Source of the DNA: Porphyromonadaceae bacterium
Lineage (GTDB): Bacteria; Bacteroidota; Bacteroidia; Bacteroidales; Paludibacteraceae
Assembly (NCBI GenBank): GCA_905372605.1
Contig: CAJPPQ010000016.1
Location: forward strand, 1 to 14,438
Direction: 5' to 3'
Length of the DNA stretch: 14,438 nucleotides
Part shown: one piece after another, positions 9,396 to 13,787 of the stretch
Position numbering within the stretch: position 1 is the stretch's first letter
Layout: every line of letters starts with the position of its first letter
Position numbers and translations under genes: made by a program
Notes under the pieces: model-generated
What the model was told of the DNA's origin: nothing
The model's database searches: none
What the model saw: only the letters and a program-made list of their open reading frames with translations

Positions 9396-9430
9396 CATCT
9401 TTATTTTTTCATTCTTCATTTTTCATTTTT
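9396..9430 (+). repeat. 7-bp tandem array, consensus CATTYTT (5 units)
   Basis: Units read CATCTTT, ATTTTTT, CATTCTT, CATTTTT, CATTTTT in strict 7-bp phase. The array runs directly into a GGGC-GT-GCCC hairpin. Confidence 0.6.
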
Positions 9431-9534
9431 TTGGGCGTGCCCCTTGCCGCAAGCGGCTTCGGGTCGGGCTATCCGCTCATACTCGCCGCATACCGGCAGA
9501 TGTTTGTGCTTTGCCTACTCGCCTCCCCCCGCTT

Positions 9535-9562
9535 CATTCTTAATTTTTCATTTTTCATTCTA
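9535..9562 (+). repeat. 7-bp tandem array (4 units)
   Basis: Units read CATTCTT, AATTTTT, CATTTTT, CATTCTA in strict 7-bp phase, the same consensus as at 9396-9430. Confidence 0.55.
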
Positions 9563-9670
9563 TTCTGCGTCTCGTATCCGCTTCTATCCCTCACGCATCC
9601 CGATGCCCACGCCCCCGCCGTACCGACAATTCACGACCAGCAGTGCGGAGCAAATTGTCTCATCAACATC

Positions 9671-9696
9671 AGGGCAACCACAAGGATTGCCCCTAC
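9671..9696 (-). repeat. GGGC-type hairpin, inverted and sequence-diverged copy
   Basis: Read on the - strand it begins GTAGGGGCAAT, then CCTTGTG, then GTTGCCC. It keeps the loop and outer G-C pairs of the three GTAGGGGCGAAC-type copies. GGGCAA (9672-9677) pairs with TTGCCC (9687-9692), so both arms have changed together. Confidence 0.5.
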
Positions 9697-9699
9697 ATT

Positions 9700-9716
9700 T
9701 TTGTGCTTCGCACAAA
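9700..9716. repeat. TTTGTGC-TTC-GCACAAA hairpin
   Basis: A perfect 7-bp stem with a TTC loop. It is one of four copies in the two repeat tracts and stands here immediately after a GGGC-type hairpin. Confidence 0.6.
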
Positions 9717-9763
9717 CCCCAACCGCCTATCCCCAATACAAACCATTCAATAACACACAAACC

Positions 9764-9788
9764 GTAGGGGCGAACCTTGTGTTCGCCC
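9764..9788 (+). repeat. GTAGGGGCGAAC hairpin, copy in left tract
   Basis: GGGCGAAC (9768-9775) pairs perfectly with GTTCGCCC (9781-9788) around CTTGT. TTATAATAATCG follows, and a degenerate second right arm (GTTCTTCC) begins at 9802, 21 bp after the first. The T tract is weak, so termination is uncertain. Confidence 0.65.
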
Positions 9789-9823
9789 TTATAATAATCG
9801 TGTTCTTCCTTTATTCATTTCAG

Positions 9824-9839
9824 CGATTAAACGATGAAA
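9824..9839 (+). repeat. 8-bp tandem array, two units (CGATTAAA, CGATGAAA)
   Basis: This is the short counterpart of the longer 8-bp arrays at 13207 and 13681. It occupies the same place after a GGGCGAAC hairpin. Confidence 0.45.
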
Positions 9840-9881
9840 TATAATAGGTCAATCACACTGATTGCTTCTACATTTTCCCAT

Positions 9882-9900
9882 TTTTGTGCTTCGCACAAAA
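9882..9900. repeat. TTTTGTGC-TTC-GCACAAAA hairpin abutting the 214-bp repeat
   Basis: A perfect 8-bp stem with a TTC loop, ending exactly where the left 214-bp repeat begins. Confidence 0.65.
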
Positions 9901-10114
9901 CAGATTGGCCTACGCGCCGAGACGGGAACCCGCTTGTGCGAAAGTGAGCGAAGAAAAACGTCGAACTGTCTGAGCCGAAGGCGAGTTTTCGACGTTCAGC
10001 GAACGAGCACACCCAGCGGGTCGGCTCGGTACGTTCAGCCTTGACTGTGCCGTTTTAGCGAGAGCAGAGCCGAACTTGTTCGAGCTATGCCGAGCGTAGG
10101 CACTGCCGTTAGGA
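9901..10114 (+). repeat. 214-bp direct repeat, left copy
   Basis: By eye it aligns with 13303-13516 without gaps and with two differences (T/C at 9906, A/C at 9927). Both copies follow a GCACAAA hairpin arm and diverge right after TTAGGA. Internal complementary segments nest: CCGAG 9917-9921 with CTCGG 10025-10029, ACCCGCT 9928-9934 with AGCGGGT 10015-10021, TGTGC 9935-9939 with GCACA 10007-10011, and AACGTCGAA 9957-9965 with TTCGACGTT 9988-9996. The - strand frame starting MCSFAERRKLAFGS in both copies is a by-product of the repeat. Confidence 0.9.
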
Positions 10115-10124
10115 GCTTCTTTTG

Positions 10125-10222
10125 CTTACTTTTTTGTGTTAAGACAAAAGAACGATTAAGTGAGAGCAAAAGCAAACTTGTTTGTTTTTGCCGAACGTGA
10201 GTTCTTTCGGGAAAAAAGTAAG
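10125..10222. repeat. Second large fold-back following the left 214-bp repeat
   Basis: CTTACTTTTTT (10125-10135) is the exact reverse complement of AAAAAAGTAAG (10212-10222). Inside are AAAGAAC/GTTCTTT and a further pair, GCAAAAGCAAAC with GTTTGTTTTTGC, with one wobble. The right tract has only a short hairpin (TTTTCTT/AAGAAAA near 13530-13555) at this place. Confidence 0.6.
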
Positions 10223-10227
10223 TGGGT

Positions 10228-10242
10228 TTGGGCAACGCCCAA
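10228..10242. repeat. TTGGGC-aac-GCCCAA hairpin
   Basis: A perfect 6-bp stem inside a GTGGGTTTGGGCAA context. It matches the hairpin at 13566-13580 except for one loop base. Confidence 0.55.
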
Positions 10243-10269
10243 GACAAAGATTCATTACACGCTTCACAA

Positions 10270-10304
10270 AAATCTTCATTTTTAACTCTTAATTCTTCAT
10301 TTTT
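10270..10304 (+). repeat. 7-bp tandem array (5 units)
   Basis: Units read AAATCTT, CATTTTT, AACTCTT, AATTCTT, CATTTTT in strict 7-bp phase. It runs into the hairpin at 10301-10323, as the first array runs into a hairpin at 9431. Confidence 0.6.
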
Positions 10305-10323
10305 TTGGCATTCTGCCAAAAAA
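10301..10323. repeat. Perfect 10-bp hairpin overlapping the cassette promoter
   Basis: TTTTTTGGCA (10301-10310) and TGCCAAAAAA (10314-10323) flank a TTC loop. The left arm contains the -33 TTTG of the promoter and the right arm ends 4 nt before the -7 box. Confidence 0.65.
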
Positions 10324-10335
10324 GTACTACCTTTG
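10304..10335 (+). promoter_or_regulatory. Promoter at the inner edge of the left repeat tract
   Basis: TTTG (10304-10307), 20 nt, then TACCTTTG (10328-10335). This is the best -33/-7 match in the window. It points into the accessory cassette, about 280 nt before the 10614 gene. I see no better promoter for either cassette gene. Confidence 0.65.
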
Positions 10336-10358
10336 CCCCGCAATATTAAACATTATAT

Positions 10359-10597
10359 ATGCAGATGACCAAAACGCCAAAATACCCGACAAACACTCGC
10401 AGAGACGCTTATATGAGCTGCTCTGCCGTTTTGGGCACTGCTATTTACCCCCCCCCCCATTAACGTTTATTCACACTATATATATATACCTGCCTGCTGC
10501 CGTCTGTACGGCGTTGCGGGCTGTTTCCGTTTGCGGTGATACCGCTTCGGGGGGTACCTATTTCGTATATTCATTAAACATTCTAATAACTAATTAA
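10359..10597 (+). other. Possible short frame interrupted at an 11-C tract
   Basis: From the ATG at 10359, just after the promoter, a frame reads MQMTKTPKYPTNTRRDAYMS...AIYPPPH and stops at 10461-10463. It crosses eleven consecutive C residues (10448-10458). One extra C would move it into a frame that stays open for another 45 codons (LTFIHTIYIYLPAAVC...NILITN) and stops at 10595-10597, 16 nt before the next gene. This could be a length-variable (phase-variable) gene, a transcript leader with a chance frame, or a sequencing error in a homopolymer. I recognise no protein family. Confidence 0.25.
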
Positions 10598-10613
10598 ATC
10601 AACCAAAAAAATT

Positions 10614-11177
10614 ATGGCAGAATCCAAGAAAAACATCATCACTCACGGTATGAGTGGAAAGGTTGGCGATATCATCGTTTTCAGCCAACGCAATGGTAAG
10701 ACTATTGTCTCCAAGGCTCCTACGCGTAAGGCAGAGCTATCCGACAAGCAAAAAAAGCATCTTGAGCACTTTCAAGAGGCTGTCATCTATTCCAAGGCGG
10801 CTCTCCAAGACCCCGCCCGAAAGGCTCAGTACGACAAAGTTGCGGCTACCAAAGCGGGTATCGGTTCGTACAACGTAGCTATTGCCGACCTTATGCATGC
10901 CCCCAAAATCGAAGAGATAAACCTCTCTTCGTATCACGGGAACGTTGGCGACATTATCGTCGTCCGTGCCGTCGACGACTTTAAGGTCGTATCCGTCGCT
11001 GTAGCTATCTACAATTCCGACGGCACTCTCGTAGAGCAGGGCAACGCTCTCAACAACAACGGACCTCTTTGGGTATACACCGCTACTGTTAATAATCCTA
11101 ATCTTTCGGGCGATAAAATCGTGGTTCGCGCCACCGACCTGCCCGACAATTTGGCAGAAAAGGAGGTTCTTTTGTAG
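10614..11177 (+). CDS. Uncharacterised 187-residue protein, two-part layout
   Basis: I cannot assign a function. The N-terminal part (1-35) reads GMSGKVGDIIVFSQRNGKTIVSKAP, a basic motif reminiscent of uncharacterised Bacteroidota proteins that begin SGKxGN...RQRNGK. A Lys/Glu-rich helical stretch follows at about 37-82 (KQKKHLEHFQEAVIYSKAAL, then PARKAQYDKVAA). The C-terminal half (about 97-187) alternates beta-strand-like segments and looks like an immunoglobulin-type sandwich. VGDIIV occurs twice, at 17-22 and 111-116. No signal peptide or membrane segment is seen, so it is predicted cytoplasmic. The ATG lies after an A-rich leader. It is the first clear gene of the repeat-framed cassette, 159 nt upstream of the LRR protein gene, and the two may be co-transcribed. 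Confidence 0.75.
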   Translation: MAESKKNIITHGMSGKVGDIIVFSQRNGKTIVSKAPTRKAELSDKQKKHLEHFQEAVIYSKAALQDPARKAQYDKVAATKAGIGSYNVAIADLMHAPKIEEINLSSYHGNVGDIIVVRAVDDFKVVSVAVAIYNSDGTLVEQGNALNNNGPLWVYTATVNNPNLSGDKIVVRATDLPDNLAEKEVLL

Positions 11178-11192
11178 TTTTTTACCATACGG

Positions 11193-11225
11193 ACGAGATA
11201 GAGACGAGATAGAGACACCATAGAG
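11193..11225 (+). repeat. 11-bp tandem repeat, three units
   Basis: ACGAGATAGAG occurs twice in tandem (11193-11203, 11204-11214), followed by ACACCATAGAG (11215-11225) with two changes. It lies in the 159-nt gap before the LRR protein gene, which otherwise shows only A/T-rich leader sequence and no clear promoter. Confidence 0.7.
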
Positions 11226-11336
11226 ACGTACCGAACCTATCTGTGTGCTGACACTATGTCACTCTCTCCTCTTCTCGTTATAATTTTAATTCGATATTTT
11301 ACACAATTATTAATAAACAAAAAATACTAAAGCAAG

Positions 11337-13112
11337 ATGAAAAAAGTAGCATTATTTTTCGCCCTCATCATAGGGCTTCTCGCGAGTGCCTCCACAGCTA
11401 TGGCACAGACAGTAAACATGAGCCGCTATATCACCCTTACCGTCGAAAAAGACTCGGCGATAAAGCTCAACTTCAAGGCAGCCGCTGCCGCCACTCCCGT
11501 ACGTATCGTAAGTGGTACCAATACACAAGATATCACCGTCGGCACCGACTGGAAAGGCACTGCCTCCTACACCGCCGGTGCATCCACTATGACCGTCTAT
11601 GGCGATATAATCGGTTTCGACTGCAGCAGTAACGGTGCAAACCTTACTGCCCTCGACCCGTCGCACAATACGCAGTTGACGTATTTAGATTGTTCCTCTA
11701 ATCCTCTCAGCAGCCTCGATGTGTCGAAGAATACGCAGTTGACGAAGTTAATTTGTTCCAACAATCGGCTTACCTCCCTCGACGTATCGAAAAATACGCA
11801 GTTGGAGATTTTAGATTGTTCCTCCAATCTGCTCACCTCCCTCGACGTATCGAAAAATACGCAGTTGCAGAAGTTATATTGTTCCTACAATACTCTCAGC
11901 AGCCTCGATGTGTCGCAGAATACGCAGTTGACGGGGTTATATTGCTACGACAACAACTTTACTACCGCCGCTCTCGACGATATCTACTGTGCTCTGCCCG
12001 ATAGGACAGGCAAGGATAATGGAGTGATACAGCCTGTATTCAACTCATCGTCGTCGAACCACGCTACCGTCAAAGCCACCAACAAGGCAAACGCCACTGC
12101 CAAGAACTGGAAGGTACAGTACTACGACGGTAATGTCGACATCACTACTACGGGTACCTACGTCTGCGGTAGCTCTTCGCAGCCCAATATGGATAGCTAT
12201 ATCACCCTTACCGTCGCAAAAGACTCGGCGATACGGCTCGACTTCAAGGCAGCCGCTGCCGGTACTCCCGTACGTATAGTAAGCGGCTCCAATACGCAAG
12301 ACGTCACCGTCGGCACAGGCTGGACGGGCTATCGCAACTACACTGCCGGCAACACTACTATGACTGTCTACGGCGATATAATAAGCTTCGATTGCAGTGA
12401 TAACATTACAAAAGTTACCGCCATCGATGTATCGCACAATACGCAGTTGAAGGAGTTATGGTGTCAAAACAATACTCTCAACAGCCTCGACGTAAGCGGA
12501 TGTACGCAGTTGACGAATTTATCTTGTCAAAACAATAATCTCACTACTCTCGACGTATCGCACAATACGCAGTTGACGAAGTTATCTTGTCGAAACAATA
12601 ATCTCACTACTCTCGACGTATCGAAAAATACTAAGTTGACAACGTTATATTGCCACGGCAACAACCTCTCCACTCAGGCTCTCGACGATATCTACTGTGC
12701 TCTGCCCGATAGGACAGGCAATACAAATGGAAAGATACAGCCCGTATACAAATCTTCGTCGTCAAATCACGCTACCGTCCTTGCCACCAATGCACAGAAT
12801 GCCATAGCCAAAAACTGGAAGGTACAGTACTACGAAAGCGATACCGACATACCCGCTACTACCGGTAAGCATAAGTGCTCCGCTACCGACATAGCCGAAG
12901 CCGCCGCCGAGCCGGCTCTCACCCTCTACCCGAACCCCGTAGCAGACGTGCTCTACCTCTCGGCTACCGCTCGCACCATACGTATATACGATATGTACGG
13001 CATCGAAGTAGCCCACGCCACCGATACCGACCGCGTAGAAGTATCGCACCTGCCGGCAGGCGTCTACACCGTCAAAGCCGATGGCACAGTAGCGAAAATG
13101 GTGAAAAGATAA
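11337..13112 (+). CDS. Secreted BspA-like leucine-rich-repeat protein with T9SS sorting domain
   Basis: This 591-residue exported protein starts with a clear signal peptide (MKKVALFFALIIGLLASASTAMA, cleavage expected before Q24). Two homologous modules follow, residues 28-284 and 285 to about 515. Each has a strand-rich start (SYITLTV.KDSAI), a run of 21-residue leucine-rich repeats with LDVSKNTQL-x-x-L-x-C-x-x-N cores (five in the first, four in the second) and an ending with ALDDIYCALPDRTG and AKNWKVQYY. The last 67 residues (from E525) match a type A T9SS sorting domain: LYPNPVADVLYL, then IRIYDMYGIEV, then VEVSHLPAGVYTVKADG and KMVKR. The protein should cross the outer membrane by type IX secretion and be released or surface-anchored. 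LRR proteins of this kind often bind host or bacterial surfaces, but its ligand is unknown. A terminator-like hairpin follows 29 nt after the stop. Confidence 0.92.
   Translation: MKKVALFFALIIGLLASASTAMAQTVNMSRYITLTVEKDSAIKLNFKAAAAATPVRIVSGTNTQDITVGTDWKGTASYTAGASTMTVYGDIIGFDCSSNGANLTALDPSHNTQLTYLDCSSNPLSSLDVSKNTQLTKLICSNNRLTSLDVSKNTQLEILDCSSNLLTSLDVSKNTQLQKLYCSYNTLSSLDVSQNTQLTGLYCYDNNFTTAALDDIYCALPDRTGKDNGVIQPVFNSSSSNHATVKATNKANATAKNWKVQYYDGNVDITTTGTYVCGSSSQPNMDSYITLTVAKDSAIRLDFKAAAAGTPVRIVSGSNTQDVTVGTGWTGYRNYTAGNTTMTVYGDIISFDCSDNITKVTAIDVSHNTQLKELWCQNNTLNSLDVSGCTQLTNLSCQNNNLTTLDVSHNTQLTKLSCRNNNLTTLDVSKNTKLTTLYCHGNNLSTQALDDIYCALPDRTGNTNGKIQPVYKSSSSNHATVLATNAQNAIAKNWKVQYYESDTDIPATTGKHKCSATDIAEAAAEPALTLYPNPVADVLYLSATARTIRIYDMYGIEVAHATDTDRVEVSHLPAGVYTVKADGTVAKMVKR
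11661..11975 (+). repeat. Five 63-bp LRR-encoding repeats, first module
   Basis: Units of exactly 63 bp start at 11661, 11724, 11787, 11850 and 11913, each beginning with a TCG-codon followed by AA/CA-rich AATACGCAGTTG. High DNA identity, not only protein similarity, suggests recent expansion or gene conversion. Confidence 0.85.
12432..12683 (+). repeat. Four 63-bp LRR-encoding repeats, second module
   Basis: Units start at 12432, 12495, 12558 and 12621. Sequence before the array is offset from module one by 771 bp and sequence after it by 708 bp. The two modules therefore differ by exactly one 63-bp unit. Confidence 0.85.
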
Positions 13113-13138
13113 ATATAGGAATGCAATAATGTAATAAC

Positions 13139-13168
13139 GTAGGGGCGAACCTTGTGTTCGCCCCTTTT
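13139..13168 (+). terminator. GGGGCGAAC hairpin, likely terminator of the LRR gene
   Basis: GGGGCGAAC (13142-13150) pairs perfectly with GTTCGCCCC (13156-13164) around CTTGT, followed by TTTT. It lies 29 nt after the LRR protein stop. It is a copy of the interspersed hairpin family, so its terminator role is inferred from position and shape. A second right-arm copy (GTTCGTCCC then T6) begins at 13177, 21 bp on. Confidence 0.6.
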
Positions 13169-13206
13169 ATAATCGTGTTCGTCCCTTTTTTGTTTTCGCC
13201 CTACGT

Positions 13207-13230
13207 CGCTTAAACAATTCAACGCTTCAA
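13207..13230 (+). repeat. 8-bp tandem array (CGCTTAAA, CAATTCAA, CGCTTCAA)
   Basis: Three degenerate 8-bp units in phase, following a GGGGCGAAC hairpin just as at 9824 and 13681. Confidence 0.45.
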
Positions 13231-13256
13231 CGTAATTTGCTTCGCACTGCAGGTCG

Positions 13257-13284
13257 TAATTCCTAATTTGTAATTTGTAATTGA
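13257..13284 (+). repeat. 7-bp tandem array (TAATTCC, TAATTTG, TAATTTG, TAATTGA)
   Basis: Four units in strict 7-bp phase, ending immediately before the TTTGTGC hairpin. Confidence 0.55.
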
Positions 13285-13285
13285 T

Positions 13286-13302
13286 TTTGTGCTTCGCACA
13301 AA
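13286..13302. repeat. TTTGTGC-TTC-GCACAAA hairpin abutting the right 214-bp repeat
   Basis: A perfect 7-bp stem with a TTC loop, directly before the repeat as at 9882-9900. Confidence 0.65.
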
Positions 13303-13516
13303 CAGATCGGCCTACGCGCCGAGACGGGCACCCGCTTGTGCGAAAGTGAGCGAAGAAAAACGTCGAACTGTCTGAGCCGAAGGCGAGTTTTCGACGTTCA
13401 GCGAACGAGCACACCCAGCGGGTCGGCTCGGTACGTTCAGCCTTGACTGTGCCGTTTTAGCGAGAGCAGAGCCGAACTTGTTCGAGCTATGCCGAGCGTA
13501 GGCACTGCCGTTAGGA
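13303..13516 (+). repeat. 214-bp direct repeat, right copy
   Basis: Same length and orientation as 9901-10114, offset 3402 bp, with two substitutions and no indel seen by eye. The nested complementary segments are all kept. Similarity stops right after TTAGGA. Confidence 0.9.
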
Positions 13517-13565
13517 CTTTCTTTTGCATACTTTTCTTATGTCAAGACAAGAAAATGAAGTGGGT

Positions 13566-13580
13566 TTGGGCAAAGCCCAA
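13566..13580. repeat. TTGGGC-aaa-GCCCAA hairpin
   Basis: Counterpart of 10228-10242. The stem is identical and the loop changes from AAC to AAA. Confidence 0.55.
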
Positions 13581-13606
13581 TACAAAACATTCAATAACAC
13601 AAACAA

Positions 13607-13636
13607 AAGGGGCGAACCCGTTTGTTCGCCCTTTTT
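13607..13636. terminator. GGGGCGAAC hairpin between convergent genes, possible bidirectional terminator
   Basis: GGGCGAAC (13610-13617) pairs with GTTCGCCC (13624-13631) around CCGTTT. A TTTTT run follows on the + strand. On the - strand the stem is followed by CTTTTG, about 160 nt beyond the ispD stop. A second right arm starts 21 bp later at 13645. Context suits a two-way terminator, but the sequence is also a member of the repeat family. Confidence 0.45.
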
Positions 13637-13680
13637 ATAATCGTGTTCGCCCCTTTTTTATTTCCACCCGCTCGCTTCAA

Positions 13681-13712
13681 CGATTAAACGATTACACGAT
13701 TACACGATTCAA
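13681..13712 (+). repeat. 8-bp tandem array (4 units)
   Basis: CGATTAAA, CGATTACA, CGATTACA, CGATTCAA in strict phase. This is the clearest of the three 8-bp arrays. Confidence 0.65.
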
Positions 13713-13717
13713 CGTGA

Positions 13718-13734
13718 TTTGTGCTCCGCACAAA
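13718..13734. repeat. TTTGTGC-TCC-GCACAAA hairpin
   Basis: The same 7-bp stem as the other copies, with a TCC loop. It closes the right tract about 50 nt before the ispD end. Confidence 0.55.
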
Positions 13735-13787
13735 CCCCAACAAATCTGCGAACGACCAGTATCTACGGGGGGTTACAAGCGTTATTA

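Larger units (their letters stand above)
9357..10613. other. Left repeat-rich noncoding tract
   Basis: These 1257 nt hold no gene I can support apart from a doubtful short frame after 10359. They contain three 7-bp tandem arrays, two GGGC-type hairpins, TTTGTGC hairpins, one copy of the 214-bp repeat, a second large fold-back (10125-10222), a promoter and an 11-C tract. A GC-rich block at 9431-9520 begins with GGGC-GT-GCCC directly after a heptamer array and resembles interspersed repeats I recall from Bacteroides/Prevotella genomes. Open frames of 130-odd codons cross this tract but consist of repeat modules and low-complexity sequence. Confidence 0.7.
13113..13787. other. Right repeat-rich noncoding tract between convergent LRR and ispD genes
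   Basis: These 675 nt contain no supported gene. In order they hold a GGGGCGAAC hairpin (13139-13164), an 8-bp array (13207-13230), a 7-bp array (13257-13284), a TTTGTGC hairpin (13286-13302), the 214-bp repeat (13303-13516), a short hairpin, a TTGGGC hairpin (13566-13580), a second GGGGCGAAC hairpin (13607-13631), an 8-bp array (13681-13712) and a TTTGTGC-type hairpin (13718-13734). The order repeats that of the left tract. Confidence 0.75.

Noticed and set aside
9366..9844. Overlapping + strand frames of 130-odd codons in the left tract
   Set aside because: They run through heptamer arrays and hairpin modules and give Pro/Ser/Phe-rich low-complexity products with no recognisable start or domain.
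9827..10012. - strand frame beginning MCSFAERRKLAFGSDSSTFFF
   Set aside because: The same start lies in the right 214-bp repeat, where the frame continues into different sequence (13064-13414). It follows the repeat and not a conserved protein.
10035..10343. - strand frame of 102 codons across the second fold-back
   Set aside because: It lies within inverted-repeat and heptamer sequence, and its counterpart is absent from the right tract.
11661..12683. CRISPR or satellite array from 63-bp repeats
   Set aside because: The repeats are in frame and encode 21-residue leucine-rich repeats of a secreted protein.
9357..13787. Insertion sequence or integron
   Set aside because: No transposase or integrase frame and no clear terminal inverted repeats with target duplication were found. 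The flanking repeats are direct and noncoding.
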